A stretch of 64,000 nucleotides of DNA from Clostridia bacterium (GCA_017475765.1 JAFVEY010000055.1:1-64000), one strand, 5' to 3'. Counted from the first letter of the stretch, positions 44,295 to 54,124 are shown. The notes: generated by a model from the letters alone, not told the origin. Program-made: numbers and translations.

Positions 44295-44708
44295 TCATAT
44301 TATGATTCCTTTGCAGTGGTCGATTTCATGCTGAATAATCTGAGCGGAAAAGCCCGAATATGTCCTTTTTTGTCTTTTGAACTTCATGTCCGAATATTCA
44401 ACTTCTATGTTGTTCCATCGAGTGGTCTTTCTTGTTCCTTCCAGCGAGAGACAGCCTTCTTCTGCTTCATAGCTTTCATCTGAATGAGCAATGATGACAG
44501 GATTGATCATTACGACAGGAGCAAACGAAGTCTGAACGATGATGATGTTTTTCTTGATGCCGATCATATTTGCTGCAAGACCAACGCATATATCGGCATT
44601 TGCTCTTAAAGTGTCAATAAGGTCAATAGCTGTCTGCATATCGCCTTTTGCGGCAGGTGTACTCTTTTGACGAAGAAACATAATGTCTTTTACGATTTTC
44701 TTTTCCAT
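44295..44708 (-). CDS. def: Peptide deformylase (divergent short form)
   Basis: A 137-residue metallo-hydrolase that removes the formyl group of nascent proteins. Motif 2 is EEGCLSLEG and the metal motif is QHEIDHCKGI, both complete. Motif 1 reads GLAANMIGI, with Met where most deformylases have the oxyanion-binding Gln (GLAAxQIG). The protein is short at the N-terminus compared with the usual 150-180 residues. Such forms occur in Firmicutes beside a standard deformylase, so this may be a second, specialised copy. It is the last of a minus-strand series of membrane proteins and ends at a terminator. Confidence 0.85.
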   Translation of the reverse strand: MEKKIVKDIMFLRQKSTPAAKGDMQTAIDLIDTLRANADICVGLAANMIGIKKNIIIVQTSFAPVVMINPVIIAHSDESYEAEEGCLSLEGTRKTTRWNNIEVEYSDMKFKRQKRTYSGFSAQIIQHEIDHCKGIII

Positions 44709-44715
44709 ATATCAT

Positions 44716-45021
44716 TCACCTTGCTAACAATGTTGCCGGATAGATGAAAAGATAATTCAGACAGAAAAGGAACAGCAGAATATTGAATACGATATAGATG
44801 ATCAAAATGATTCTTGCTGCCAGCATAACATATTTTTTCCATCCTTCCTGATATTTTACAAACAGACCTCTCTTTTTCATTACCATATAGGTAACAAACA
44901 GCGCAATTGCCATAAGCGGCGAAATGAAAACAAAAAATCGTGATAATATATCCAGAAGTATAAACAATATTACTACTGCAACTAAAAGAGGCATTAGCAT
45001 AATGATAAAAAGTATGGCCAA
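44716..45021 (-). CDS. Small membrane protein, paralog A
   Basis: A 101-residue protein with three hydrophobic segments, about 3-25, 31-47 and 67-95. The central cytoplasmic-looking loop is KKRGLFVKYQEGWKKYVML. It starts with a TTG at 45021 after AAGGAGTG. The same loop and the last segment recur in the gene just upstream on this strand, so the two are tandem duplicates. I do not recognise the family. Confidence 0.6.
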   Translation of the reverse strand: MAILFIIMLMPLLVAVVILFILLDILSRFFVFISPLMAIALFVTYMVMKKRGLFVKYQEGWKKYVMLAARIILIIYIVFNILLFLFCLNYLFIYPATLLAR

Positions 45022-45065
45022 GCTGTGTCACTCCTTAAAAAATTAATGTCGGTGCTATGGTGCTA

Positions 45066-45419
45066 TTAACTAAAATCAGGAAGGGGCGGCAACTCGGTCG
45101 GGAATATAAATATGTAGCCGAGTGCGGTAATAAAGAGTATAAATAGTATGACTGCTGCTACAATCAGATAAATTCTCAGTACCAAAGCGGCATATTTTTT
45201 CCAGCCGTCATTAAACCTGTGAAAAAAGCCCTTTTTTCTCAATATAGAGTATATCAGAATATGCAGTCCGCAGAACAGGGGGAGAGTGACCGCTGATATT
45301 TTTATCAGTATATCAAATGCCCATAGTGCATAAATGAACAGATACCAAAGACCTATCGCTCCGCCTACCATGATGATTAACATCACCCATATAATTCCTG
45401 CCATTATTGTTGCAATCAA
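45066..45419 (-). CDS. Small membrane protein, paralog B
   Basis: A protein of about 117 residues with three hydrophobic segments and the loop RKKGFFHRFNDGWKKYAAL, which closely parallels its neighbour. The last segment ends YIFIFPTELPPLPDF, compared with YLFIYPATLLAR in the neighbour. The start is one of two TTG codons; 45419 was preferred because it lies nine bases after GGAGGGA, while 45425 is only two bases away. Function is unknown. Confidence 0.6.
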   Translation of the reverse strand: MIATIMAGIIWVMLIIMVGGAIGLWYLFIYALWAFDILIKISAVTLPLFCGLHILIYSILRKKGFFHRFNDGWKKYAALVLRIYLIVAAVILFILFITALGYIFIFPTELPPLPDFS

Positions 45420-45509
45420 ACACAATCCCTCCTCGGATTTTTCTATATTTTACCACGAAATATTTCTCCGGTCAAACAGGTGCAGCACGATATCAGCGAA
45501 ATATCTGCT

Positions 45510-46706
45510 CTATGCCGGAAAGATGCTGCCCTGAATGGTTTTGGAAATTTCGACTTTGACAGGTTTTTCACGGTCGTCGGTCGGGTGCATATATACGCTT
45601 TGGACAAGCCCTACTCCCAGATACAGGCAGGCTGCTGATGAACCGCCCGAACTGAAAAATGGCAGAGTGATTCCGACAACAGGCAGAAGTCCGAGTACCA
45701 TTCCGAGATTGATGGTTATCTGTACTGCAAGAAGTGCGAAAAAGCCGATACATATTGATTTGCCTAATGTATTGCAGGCAGAAACCGATGTTCTGAAGGT
45801 TTTTGCAAGAAGAAGAATAAAGAGCAGCAATATGGCGGCACAGCCGATCAAGCCGAGTTCTTCTCCCGCAACCGTGAAAATGAAATCATTTTCCTGATAG
45901 GGAACCATGTCTCTTTCCACACGGGGACCTGCAAAAAGTCCCTTTCCGAACAGTCCGCCCGAAGCGATGGAAACCTTTCCCTGATATTGCTGCCAGCCGA
46001 AGGTCTGCATCATTTCATCGTCATTGCTGAAAAGAACGGCAAGACGGTTCTGCTGATCGGAGTTCATCACCTTGCTCCATACAAACGGGATGGCGGCTGC
46101 TGCGCATACAAAAAAGATAATAAAATAGCGAAGCTGAACACCAGCAGCGAATGTCATTATCAGGAACATACAGGCAAAAACAAGAGCGGCTCCGTCATCT
46201 CCCTGAAGATGTATCAGACCTATCGGAACGGCTGCATGAAGAATCAGCGTCATGACGCCGATGAAACTGTGCAGCCTGTCTTTTTCTGTAAGATAGGCGA
46301 TATGCTTTGAAAAGGTGACGATGAAACATATTTTGGTAAGCTCGGAAGGCTGGAAAGTCATTCCTCCCGGCAGACGGATCCATCCCACATCATCGGTTCC
46401 CGCAACCTGTATTCCGATAAAAAATACGGCACAGGTGAGAGCCAAAGCGACTCCGCTGATCAGCCACCAGCATTTGGCAATGAAATTATAGTCGATCAAA
46501 GAGATAATGACAGCGGCAGTATAGCCTATGACAACTGCCATTATCTGAGTGCGGAGAAAATTGACTTCACCGCCTCGCTGTTGACTGGCAATCAGCAGAC
46601 AGCCGTAAACGGAAGCGGTCAGGGTTAGAAGCCAGTATATCAGATCGGTTCGTTTAAAATAGTCCTTGACGTTTTGTATACAGATTCCTCCTTTAATCTT
46701 TTTCAT
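45510..46706 (-). CDS. rodA: SEDS-family cell-shape/division protein (RodA/FtsW)
   Basis: An integral membrane peptidoglycan polymerase of up to 398 residues with about ten membrane segments. Landmarks are GWIRLPGGMTFQPSELTKI, LGLIGCAAILLLF, and GLLPVVGITLPFFSSGGSS, the FtsW/RodA/SpoVE signature. The closest look is RodA because of the short tail. The ATG at 46706 coincides with the predicted transcript start (see the promoter entry). AAAGGAGGA lies inside the frame, six bases ahead of an ATA at 46679, which may be the true start. Confidence 0.9.
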   Translation of the reverse strand: MKKIKGGICIQNVKDYFKRTDLIYWLLTLTASVYGCLLIASQQRGGEVNFLRTQIMAVVIGYTAAVIISLIDYNFIAKCWWLISGVALALTCAVFFIGIQVAGTDDVGWIRLPGGMTFQPSELTKICFIVTFSKHIAYLTEKDRLHSFIGVMTLILHAAVPIGLIHLQGDDGAALVFACMFLIMTFAAGVQLRYFIIFFVCAAAAIPFVWSKVMNSDQQNRLAVLFSNDDEMMQTFGWQQYQGKVSIASGGLFGKGLFAGPRVERDMVPYQENDFIFTVAGEELGLIGCAAILLLFILLLAKTFRTSVSACNTLGKSICIGFFALLAVQITINLGMVLGLLPVVGITLPFFSSGGSSAACLYLGVGLVQSVYMHPTDDREKPVKVEISKTIQGSIFPA

Positions 46707-46711
46707 ACAAT

Positions 46712-46740
46712 ATTATATAATGTTAAAACGGAAACTTCAA
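46712..46740 (-). promoter_or_regulatory. Promoter of the rodA minus-strand operon
   Basis: On the minus strand, TTGAAG and a perfect TATAAT are separated by 17 bases. The TATAAT lies only five bases before the first ATG of rodA. Confidence 0.65.
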
Positions 46741-46897
46741 TAGCTTAAGTATACCTTAATTTGAATGATTTAATCGGATTTTAGGTTATTTTTCCATACG
46801 AATGAAGAAGATAGGATTAATATAATCATCCATATTTTTGAGATTGGCAGAAACTTGCAAAAAATAGGATATTATTATATAATATTTTGGAAATGTA

Positions 46898-46926
46898 TTG
46901 ACAAAAGTTTTTTGATATGTTATCTT
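46898..46926 (+). promoter_or_regulatory. Promoter of the his operon
   Basis: A perfect TTGACA and TATCTT are 17 bases apart, about 60 bases before hisZ. No T-box or His-codon leader peptide is evident in this short leader. Confidence 0.6.
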
Positions 46927-46985
46927 ATTATTATGCTATTACTTTACCACGATGAAGTAAAATAAATGAAGCTGAGGTTACGAAA

Positions 46986-48185
46986 ATGAAAAATTATTCA
47001 AAAATCACACCTGTGGGTACAAAAGATCTTTTGTTTGAAGAATGTCTTGCAAACAGAACGGTTTCGTCTATATTGGGAAATGTATTTTCGCATCGTGGTT
47101 TTCACGAGGTTCTGACGCCGGGAATTGAATTTTATGACCTTTTTTCAGAGGAAATTTCCGGAATACCAATGGAATATATGTTCAAAATGAGCGATTCAAA
47201 GGGCAGGCTGATGGTCGTTCGCCCCGATTCAACCCTTCCTATCGCACGAATGGTGACAACAAGACTTAAGAATGAACAGCATCCGATAAGGCTTTATTAT
47301 AATCAGAGAGTATACCGATATAATCCAGGACTGACAGGAAGAAGCAACGAGGTCATGGAAACAGGAATTGAGCTTATCGGCGCAAAGGGAAAAAGAGCGG
47401 ATCTTGAAACGATTACAACGGCGATCGAGGCTCTTTCCAAATGCGTTCCCGATTTCAGAATCGAGCTGGGCAATGCGGCGTTCTTTAAAATACTTGCACA
47501 GAAGCTCCCAGTCAGCGACAGCGAACGTGAGGAGATCAGAATATTTATTGAATCTAAAAATTATTCTGCACTCAATTCTGTTCTTGATTCTTTGGAACAG
47601 ACTCAGGCTGTTAATATTATACGCCGGCTTCCGAGACTGTTCGGTGGCATAGAGGTGCTGGATGAAGCATATAAGCTGTGCGATGATGAATCGGCGCTTA
47701 AGACGCTTGAATATGTCCGTGAGATCTATAACGATCTTCTGAAGCTGGGACTTGGCGACAGACTGATCATAGACCTTGGTCTGGTTCAGAGAAATGACTA
47801 TTACAGCGATATTGTGTTCAGCGGATATGTGGTAGGTTCGGGCGAGCCTGTCCTTATCGGAGGAAGATATGACAAACTTCTCGACCATTTCGACGCTCCC
47901 GCTCCGGCAATAGGCTTTGGCATCAATGTGGACGCTCTTGCGGCTGTTATGCTGGAAAGAGGCAATATACCGCATAAGAAAACAGCGGATATACTGATTC
48001 ACAGCAAAAGCGGATATGAAATTGACGCAATCAGATATGCTTCAACTCTTTCCGAGGCTAACATTCTCGGCGAAAACAGCGTTTTTGAAACCGAGGAGGA
48101 GGCTCGTGCTTATGCAAGATATAAGGGAATCAAAAAGCTTGCTGTTGTAGGCGAGGAAATTAAGACAATCAATACAGGAGTATAA
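46986..48185 (+). CDS. hisZ: ATP phosphoribosyltransferase regulatory subunit
   Basis: A 399-residue protein related to histidyl-tRNA synthetase but without aminoacylation function. It has [14 protein letters not shown], then [43 protein letters not shown], broken here as [14 protein letters not shown] and [11 protein letters not shown]. Together with the short HisG it forms the octameric first enzyme of histidine synthesis. It leads the operon, five bases ahead of hisG. Confidence 0.95.
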   Translation: MKNYSKITPVGTKDLLFEECLANRTVSSILGNVFSHRGFHEVLTPGIEFYDLFSEEISGIPMEYMFKMSDSKGRLMVVRPDSTLPIARMVTTRLKNEQHPIRLYYNQRVYRYNPGLTGRSNEVMETGIELIGAKGKRADLETITTAIEALSKCVPDFRIELGNAAFFKILAQKLPVSDSEREEIRIFIESKNYSALNSVLDSLEQTQAVNIIRRLPRLFGGIEVLDEAYKLCDDESALKTLEYVREIYNDLLKLGLGDRLIIDLGLVQRNDYYSDIVFSGYVVGSGEPVLIGGRYDKLLDHFDAPAPAIGFGINVDALAAVMLERGNIPHKKTADILIHSKSGYEIDAIRYASTLSEANILGENSVFETEEEARAYARYKGIKKLAVVGEEIKTINTGV

Positions 48186-48189
48186 AGAA

Positions 48190-48834
48190 ATGATGAAACC
48201 GTTAAGAATAGCGCTCACAAAGGGCAGACTCGAAAAAGATACAGTAGGACTTCTTGAATCGGCAGGCTTCGACTGCACAGCCGTAAGAGAAAAGGGCAGA
48301 AAACTGATCCTCCCGATCGGTGACGGCAGCATTGAAGTCGTTCTTGCAAAGGCGGCGGATGTTATCACTTATGTTGAAAACGGCGTATGCGATCTCGGTG
48401 TGGTCGGTAAGGATACGATCATGGAAAACGGCAGGAGTTTTTATGAGATACTTGATCTCGGCTTCGGAAAATGCCGCTTTGCTCTTGCCGGAAAAGCCGG
48501 AACGGATTTTTTTGCAGGCTATGATGCAAAAACCATTGCCACCAAATATCCCAATGTCACCCGGACATTTTTTGAGGGAAAGGGTATGGACATACGAGTA
48601 ATCAAAATAGAAGGATCTGTGGAGCTGGCACCGCTTCTCGGACTTGCGGATGCAATTGTGGATATTGTTGAAACAGGCTCGACTCTTAAGGAAAACGGAC
48701 TGGTAATCATCGAGGACAATGTTGCTCCGATTTCCGCAAGACTGATCGCCAATACAGCAAGCCTGAAACTCAGAAAAGTAGAGATTGAAGAGCTTGCGGA
48801 TAAAATGGAAGAAGAAAGGAAGAAACTGAAATGA
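48190..48834 (+). CDS. hisG: ATP phosphoribosyltransferase catalytic subunit, short form
   Basis: A 214-residue HisG_S enzyme that joins ATP and PRPP. Motifs are [27 protein letters not shown] and [14 protein letters not shown], the PRPP loop. It lacks the C-terminal regulatory domain of long HisG, which agrees with HisZ upstream. AGGAG precedes the ATG by about nine bases. ATGA overlap with hisD. Confidence 0.97.
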   Translation: MMKPLRIALTKGRLEKDTVGLLESAGFDCTAVREKGRKLILPIGDGSIEVVLAKAADVITYVENGVCDLGVVGKDTIMENGRSFYEILDLGFGKCRFALAGKAGTDFFAGYDAKTIATKYPNVTRTFFEGKGMDIRVIKIEGSVELAPLLGLADAIVDIVETGSTLKENGLVIIEDNVAPISARLIANTASLKLRKVEIEELADKMEEERKKLK

Positions 48835-50126
48835 TCAAAACAGTCAGGGCAAATGGCAAGGCTGAATATGAATATCTTGCAAAGGTTCGTGAAAGAAGCA
48901 GCGATACAGACAGGGATGTTACGGCGATTGTTTCTGATATTATCAATAATGTACGCAAAAACGGCGATAAGGCTGTTACCGAATATACGATCAAGTTTGA
49001 TGGAAAGGCTCCCGAATTTTTCGAGGTTCCGAAGGAGGAAATCGAAAAGGCTGCTGCAGCGTGTGATCCTGATTTTGTCAGAACCCTTGAAAAGGCAGCA
49101 GAAAATATCCGTGATTTCCATACCCGTCAGAAGCAGCAGAGCTGGCTGACAACAAAGGATAACGGCGTTATTATGGGTCAGCGTGTAAGGGGTCTTGCAA
49201 GAGTGGGACTGTATGTTCCGGGCGGTACGGCTGCCTATCCTTCCTCGGTTCTGATGAACGCTGTTCCGGCAAAGATTGCAGGGGTGAAGGAGCTTATCAT
49301 GGTGACTCCACCACTTAAAAACGGTAAGCCGAATCCTGATATCATGGCGGCGGCTGCTGTGGCAGGTGTGGACAGAGTATTCCTTATCGGCGGCGCTCAG
49401 GCTGTTGCGGCGCTTGCCTACGGTACGGAAAGCGTTCCGAAGGTGGATAAAATAGTCGGTCCCGGCAATATATTTGTGGCAACTGCTAAGAAGCTGGTTT
49501 ATGGGACTGTGGATATTGATATGATCGCCGGGCCGAGTGAGATACTGGTTCTTGCTGATGACAGCGCCGATCCGAAGTTTCTGGCGGCAGATCTTATGTC
49601 ACAGGCAGAGCATGACAGACTTGCTTCCGCCATTCTTGTCACCACCTCTGAAAAAGTTGCTGAAGAAACTGTAAAAGAGCTTGACCGTCAGATGAAAACT
49701 CTTTCCAGAGCAGAAATCATTGATGAATCGCTGACGAATTTCGGAGCCATTATTCTTTGCGATAATATGGAAAAAGCTGTCGAGATGGCAAACAGTCTGG
49801 CACCAGAACATCTTGAGGTATGCTGTGAAAATCCGATGGAATATGTCGGAAAGCTGGATAATGCAGGCTCTGTCTTTCTTGGCAATTATTCTCCCGAACC
49901 ACTCGGAGATTACTTTGCAGGACCGAACCATGTTCTTCCGACAAGCGGAACGGCAAGATTCTTTTCGCCTCTTTCTGTTGACAGCTTTGTCAAGAAATCC
50001 AGTTTTATCTATTATACAGAAAGCGCTCTCAGAGCGGATAAGGACGATATTGTCCGTTTTGCGAATACCGAAGGACTTACCGCACACGCCAATTCTATCA
50101 TTGTTCGCTTTGAGGATGAACAATAA
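48831..50126 (+). CDS. hisD: Histidinol dehydrogenase
   Basis: A 431-residue zinc enzyme that carries out the last two oxidations to histidine. Typical segments are [50 protein letters not shown] and the His-containing AQAEHDRLA written here as SQAEHDRLA. The C-terminal [21 protein letters not shown], split as [13 protein letters not shown] and VLPTSGTA, carries further ligand residues. Confidence 0.97.
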   Translation: MIKTVRANGKAEYEYLAKVRERSSDTDRDVTAIVSDIINNVRKNGDKAVTEYTIKFDGKAPEFFEVPKEEIEKAAAACDPDFVRTLEKAAENIRDFHTRQKQQSWLTTKDNGVIMGQRVRGLARVGLYVPGGTAAYPSSVLMNAVPAKIAGVKELIMVTPPLKNGKPNPDIMAAAAVAGVDRVFLIGGAQAVAALAYGTESVPKVDKIVGPGNIFVATAKKLVYGTVDIDMIAGPSEILVLADDSADPKFLAADLMSQAEHDRLASAILVTTSEKVAEETVKELDRQMKTLSRAEIIDESLTNFGAIILCDNMEKAVEMANSLAPEHLEVCCENPMEYVGKLDNAGSVFLGNYSPEPLGDYFAGPNHVLPTSGTARFFSPLSVDSFVKKSSFIYYTESALRADKDDIVRFANTEGLTAHANSIIVRFEDEQ

Positions 50127-50136
50127 GGTGATTTTA

Positions 50137-50172
50137 CGATCGGGGCGAATGACCTTCTGCCCCGATATTTTA
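50137..50172 (+). terminator. Hairpin within the his operon
   Basis: ATCGGGGC pairs with GCCCCGAT, followed by ATTTTATT, between hisD and hisC. It could be an attenuating terminator or a 3' stem that tunes expression of the later genes. Confidence 0.55.
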
Positions 50173-50191
50173 TTGTGAAGGAGTAAATACT

Positions 50192-51277
50192 ATGTCATAT
50201 CTGTTATGCGAAAAGGTTCGTGCGCTTGAGCCTTATGAGCCGATAAGCGGAACATATCGAATAAGACTTGACGCTAATGAATCATTTTATAATATGCCGA
50301 AGGAAATAAAAGAGGAAATCAAGAATATTATTGATAATATTGATTTCAACCGCTATCCCGATCCGACAGCCAAAAAACTGATTGCTTGTTTTGCGGATTA
50401 TTACGGAATCAATCCCGATCATGTAACGGCGACAAACGGTTCCGATGAAATGCTTTATCTGCTTGCATCAGCAATGCTTGAAAAAGAAAGCAGAGTCGTG
50501 GTGGTTGATCCTGATTTTTCTATGTACGGATTTTATTCTTTTTTGTCGGAAAATGCGGTATACACCTATGAAAAGAATAATTGTCTGAATATTGACATTG
50601 ATGATCTTTTGGCATTTGCGGCAGAAAACAATGCGGATATGATCATTTTTTCCAATCCGTGCAACCCGACAGGACAGGGAATAACGGCGCAGCAGGCAAG
50701 GAAACTCGTCAAAGGTTGCGGCAATTGCCTTGTTGTGCTCGATGAGGCTTATATGGATTTCTGGGATCAGTCTTTGTTGTCAGAAGCGGCAGATTATGAC
50801 AATCTGATTGTTCTGAAAACAGCTTCCAAGGCTGTCGGTTCGGCTGCATTAAGACTGGGTTTTGCCGTTGCGAACGAAACGATCACGAAGGCGCTGAGGT
50901 CTGTCAAATCTCCTTATAATGTCAATACGCTTTCTCAGGAAATAGGAAGCTGTATTTATCGTCACAAGCAGCTTCTTGCAGAAAGAAGAGATCAGATTAT
51001 CAGGAGCACAAGAGAGCTTTATAAGGGTATTTCTGAAATTGTGGGAAATTACAGTCTGCCGTTCAGGGTCTATGAACCTTGTGCTAATTTTGTATTTGTC
51101 GAAACGGATAATGCAGGGGATATATTTGAATTTTTGCTTGATAACAGTATAGCTGTCAGATATTTCAAAAATGCGGACGCACTCAGGATAACGGCAGGCA
51201 GCGATGAGGAGAATCGGGAGTTTCTTGTCAATCTTGACAGATATGTTATTGAAAAAATACTAAAAAGAAATCGTTAA
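50192..51277 (+). CDS. hisC: Histidinol-phosphate aminotransferase
   Basis: A 361-residue class I/II PLP aminotransferase. Landmarks are RLDANESFYNMP, NRYPDPTAKKL, TNGSDEMLYLLA, FSNPCNPTGQG, VVLDEAYMDF and the PLP-lysine segment KTASKAVGSAALRLGF. GAAGGAG precedes the ATG. It lies 65 bases after hisD, past a hairpin. Confidence 0.94.
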   Translation: MSYLLCEKVRALEPYEPISGTYRIRLDANESFYNMPKEIKEEIKNIIDNIDFNRYPDPTAKKLIACFADYYGINPDHVTATNGSDEMLYLLASAMLEKESRVVVVDPDFSMYGFYSFLSENAVYTYEKNNCLNIDIDDLLAFAAENNADMIIFSNPCNPTGQGITAQQARKLVKGCGNCLVVLDEAYMDFWDQSLLSEAADYDNLIVLKTASKAVGSAALRLGFAVANETITKALRSVKSPYNVNTLSQEIGSCIYRHKQLLAERRDQIIRSTRELYKGISEIVGNYSLPFRVYEPCANFVFVETDNAGDIFEFLLDNSIAVRYFKNADALRITAGSDEENREFLVNLDRYVIEKILKRNR

Positions 51278-51332
51278 AAAAATATCAATTCGTAACTTCA
51301 GCTGAAAAAGATTAAGGATTTGTTATTTTGTA

Positions 51333-51361
51333 TTTACAAACAGGAAAAAATGTTCTATACT
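51333..51361 (+). promoter_or_regulatory. Internal promoter ahead of hisB
   Basis: TTTACA and TATACT are 17 bases apart in the 114-base hisC-hisB gap. Confidence 0.5.
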
Positions 51362-51391
51362 GATTCTATATTATCGAAAGGAGCGGCAGAA

Positions 51392-51970
51392 ATGCGTACA
51401 GCTTTGGTTCAGCGAGTAACAAAAGAAACACAGATAACCGCTGAGGTTGATCTTGACGGCGGAGAGGTTGTCATCAGCACCGGCATAGGGTTTTTTGATC
51501 ATATGCTCAATGCTTTTGCCGTTCACGGCGGATTCGGTCTGAAGATTGATGCAAAGGGCGATCTTGAGGTTGACTGTCACCATACGATAGAGGATACGGG
51601 AATTGTACTTGGCAAGGCATTTGATCAGGCACTAGGAGATAAGGGGGGGATTGCCCGTTTCGGTTCGTTCTATGTACCAATGGATGAGGCGCTCGGATTT
51701 TGTTCTCTTGATATCAGCGGCAGACCGTTTCTGGTTTTTGATGCACAGTTCCCGGAGGAAAGAATAGGCGGCTATGACAGCTGTATGACGGAGGAGTTTA
51801 TGAGGGCATTTGCCTATAATTCCGGTATAACGCTTCACCTTCAGTCGCTTTACGGCAAGAATTCACACCATATAACAGAGGCATTGTACAAGGCTTTGGC
51901 TCATGCTCTCAGGGCGGCGGTTGCAAGGACAAGTACGGATAAGCCCCTCTCGACAAAGGGTGTTTTGTGA
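51392..51970 (+). CDS. hisB: Imidazoleglycerol-phosphate dehydratase
   Basis: A 192-residue monofunctional HisB. The metal motifs are GIGFFDHMLNAF and DCHHTIEDTGI in the first half, and SHHITEALYKALAHAL in the second. It lacks the histidinol phosphatase domain of enteric HisB, and no hisN/hisK gene is in the operon. ATG 51392 with GAAAGGAG upstream was preferred to an earlier in-frame start. Confidence 0.97.
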   Translation: MRTALVQRVTKETQITAEVDLDGGEVVISTGIGFFDHMLNAFAVHGGFGLKIDAKGDLEVDCHHTIEDTGIVLGKAFDQALGDKGGIARFGSFYVPMDEALGFCSLDISGRPFLVFDAQFPEERIGGYDSCMTEEFMRAFAYNSGITLHLQSLYGKNSHHITEALYKALAHALRAAVARTSTDKPLSTKGVL

Positions 51971-52018
51971 TATATATTGATTGGAAAATGGGATATAGTA
52001 AGAAAGGTTGATAGATAT

Positions 52019-52765
52019 ATGTTGGTTTTACCTGCAATTGATATTATAGACGGTAATTGTGTACGTCTTTATAAGGGCGATTATTCTACGGCACATAAGG
52101 TTGCAGACAGTATACTTGAAACAGCAAAGAGCTTTGAAGCAACGGGTGCAAAATTTATGCACATGGTTGATCTCGACGGCGCAAAGGCAGGAAAAAGAGT
52201 CAATTCGGATTCTATCATTGAAGTGCGTAAAAATTGCAATATCAAAATCGAGGTCGGCGGTGGAATACGTACAATGGAATCCGTTGAATATTATCTTGAA
52301 AACGGAATCGACAGGGTCATTCTCGGTTCGGCGGCGATCAAGGATCCGGAATTTGTCCGTGAGGCAGTCAAAAAATATGCTTCAAAGATTGCGGTCGGCA
52401 TAGATGCCAAAAACGGCTTTGTGTCGGCGGAAGGATGGACAGATACCTCGGAGATCAATTATATTGACCTTGCAAAGCAGATGGAGGATATCGGTGTTCA
52501 GTATATCGTTTTCACAGATATATCGAAGGACGGTATGCTCAGCGGTCCGAATCTGACCATGCTGGACGAGCTTAAGGCAGCTGTCAAGTGCAATATCATT
52601 GCTTCAGGCGGCGTTGCGAATCTTAAGGATATCATCAATCTGACGGATCTTGATATTTACGGTGCAATCAGCGGCAAGGCGATTTATACCGGAAGCCTTG
52701 ATCTTGTCAAGGCGATAGAGGTTGCCCATGCAGCCAACCACAATGGCAAAGGAGCAAATATCTGA
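52019..52765 (+). CDS. hisA: ProFAR isomerase
   Basis: A 248-residue (beta/alpha)8 enzyme, 1-(5-phosphoribosyl)-5-[(5-phosphoribosylamino)methylideneamino]imidazole-4-carboxamide isomerase. The N-terminal Asp is in [18 protein letters not shown], the phosphate loop in EVGGGIRT, and the C-terminal Asp in [17 protein letters not shown] 52019 gives the standard family start. hisH, which usually precedes hisA, is absent; only 48 bases separate it from hisB. Confidence 0.95.
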   Translation: MLVLPAIDIIDGNCVRLYKGDYSTAHKVADSILETAKSFEATGAKFMHMVDLDGAKAGKRVNSDSIIEVRKNCNIKIEVGGGIRTMESVEYYLENGIDRVILGSAAIKDPEFVREAVKKYASKIAVGIDAKNGFVSAEGWTDTSEINYIDLAKQMEDIGVQYIVFTDISKDGMLSGPNLTMLDELKAAVKCNIIASGGVANLKDIINLTDLDIYGAISGKAIYTGSLDLVKAIEVAHAANHNGKGANI

Positions 52766-53109
52766 TGGGAAAATTTGACTTTATAGAGCAATACTTCCAA
52801 AAGGCTGACCTTCTGCCGGCGATTGTTCAGGAAAAGGACACGGGTGAGGTTCTGATGCTTGCCTATATGAACAGGGAGTCCATGCGCAAAACTTTTGAAA
52901 CAGGCTATACATGGTTTTACAGCCGTTCAAGACAGGAGCTTTGGAACAAAGGTGCCACATCGGGACATCTTCAGAAAATCGTTGATATCAAAGGCGACTG
53001 CGACAAGGATACGCTTCTTGTGACGGTTGAGCAGACAGGTCCGGCTTGTCACACGGGAAGCCATTCCTGTTTTTTTAATAATATCTGGGAGGAATATCAC
53101 AATGGATAA
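52765..53109 (+). CDS. hisI: Phosphoribosyl-AMP cyclohydrolase
   Basis: A 114-residue zinc enzyme. Motifs are [30 protein letters not shown] and the metal-binding DCDKDTLLV and [12 protein letters not shown]. The product precedes ProFAR in the pathway. It starts on the last base of the hisA stop, so no hisF lies between them. It is separate from HisE, which overlaps its end by eight bases. Confidence 0.97.
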   Translation: MGKFDFIEQYFQKADLLPAIVQEKDTGEVLMLAYMNRESMRKTFETGYTWFYSRSRQELWNKGATSGHLQKIVDIKGDCDKDTLLVTVEQTGPACHTGSHSCFFNNIWEEYHNG

Positions 53110-53434
53110 TCAAAATGAGCTTTATGATCTTTATGAAACAATTCTGAGCCGCAAGCAGGAGAAGCAGGAGGGTTCATACACCTGTTATCTTTTTGAAAAG
53201 GGACTTGACAAAATATTGAAAAAGGTAGGCGAGGAATGTTCTGAAACGATCATTGCTGCCAAAAACGGCGACAATAGTGAGACGGTACTTGAAATTTCCG
53301 ACCTGATTTATCATCTTTTTGTTATGATGGCACAGCAGGGCATCACCGTTGACGAGGTGATGGCGGAGCTTGCAAAGCGCAGCCAAAAGACAGGTAATCT
53401 GAAAACATTCCATCAGGTTGATAAAAACAGCTGA
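53102..53434 (+). CDS. hisE: Phosphoribosyl-ATP pyrophosphatase
   Basis: A 110-residue all-helical MazG-like pyrophosphohydrolase. The catalytic pattern is [18 protein letters not shown] followed by [13 protein letters not shown], with the Glu and Asp that bind magnesium. ATG 53102 follows GGGAGGAA. It is the last gene of the operon, just before the terminator. Confidence 0.96.
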   Translation: MDNQNELYDLYETILSRKQEKQEGSYTCYLFEKGLDKILKKVGEECSETIIAAKNGDNSETVLEISDLIYHLFVMMAQQGITVDEVMAELAKRSQKTGNLKTFHQVDKNS

Positions 53435-53445
53435 TAATATGAATC

Positions 53446-53477
53446 ATCCCCGACTGCTGAAGTCGGGGATTTTTTGG
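53446..53477 (+). terminator. Terminator of the his operon
   Basis: ATCCCCGACT pairs perfectly with AGTCGGGGAT across GCTGA, followed by a T-run. Confidence 0.92.
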
Positions 53478-53520
53478 TTTCCGGACATTAAGATAAGATC
53501 AATTCGGGCTGAAGACGTTG

Positions 53521-53745
53521 TTATTTTGCCGAAAAATTCAGCTTCTTTTCATCAAAATATCTGACAGTCATTTTGTGTTCGGAAAAAAATTGCTCCAGCG
53601 CATGATATATACCGTCATCCGTATTTTCTCCCGGTTCCAGAGAAAAAGCCTGACCGCCGCAGGCATCGTGAAGATGGATATTAAATCCGTATTTGACTGC
53701 AATTTCTTTCAGCTTTGGCATTTCCGCTATTGAAAGCACCGCCAT
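53521..53745 (-). CDS. RDAC-like small protein
   Basis: A 74-residue minus-strand protein. The segment KYGFNIHLHDACGGQAFSLE closely resembles the HLRDACGG motif after which the RDAC family of Firmicutes proteins is named, with His in place of Arg. The family is small and, as far as I know, uncharacterised. The start was set at the ATG at 53745, about ten bases after AAGGA; earlier in-frame starts would add an atypical hydrophobic extension. TATAAT lies upstream on the same strand. It converges on the his terminator. Confidence 0.65.
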   Translation of the reverse strand: MAVLSIAEMPKLKEIAVKYGFNIHLHDACGGQAFSLEPGENTDDGIYHALEQFFSEHKMTVRYFDEKKLNFSAK

Positions 53746-54124
53746 TCTAACACACATCCTTTTGATAAAATAAGTATTAACTGCATATATTATAACATCA
53801 ATCAATGTATTAATGCAATAATATATGAAATAATTGATATAATTTTTTTAAATTTTATCCGGTTTTATTATGTAAATACACGAAATTATACTAAATCATT
53901 GTTTTGTCACAAATTGTAATTGACATGATCGAAATAATAATGATATAATAAAAAAACAGTAAAAGCTAAGTATATTGTGCAGCAGCGATTATAGCTGATG
54001 CTGAATTTTTATGGAACACAATACAGCAGATTGTGTATGGGAGTGTTGATATGAATAACAGCATAGTAATGTCTGATGGAGGAATTGAAAAAATGTAAAA
54101 ATTATCGTATCGGAGGATAATAAG
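53746..54124. other. AT-rich intergenic region
   Basis: The promoter area of the minus-strand RDAC-like gene lies at its left end. Near 54051 a 14-codon frame (MNNSIVMSDGGIEKM, ending at TAA) with GGGAGTG upstream might be a short leader peptide ahead of the sugar transferase. No other feature is evident. Confidence 0.35.
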
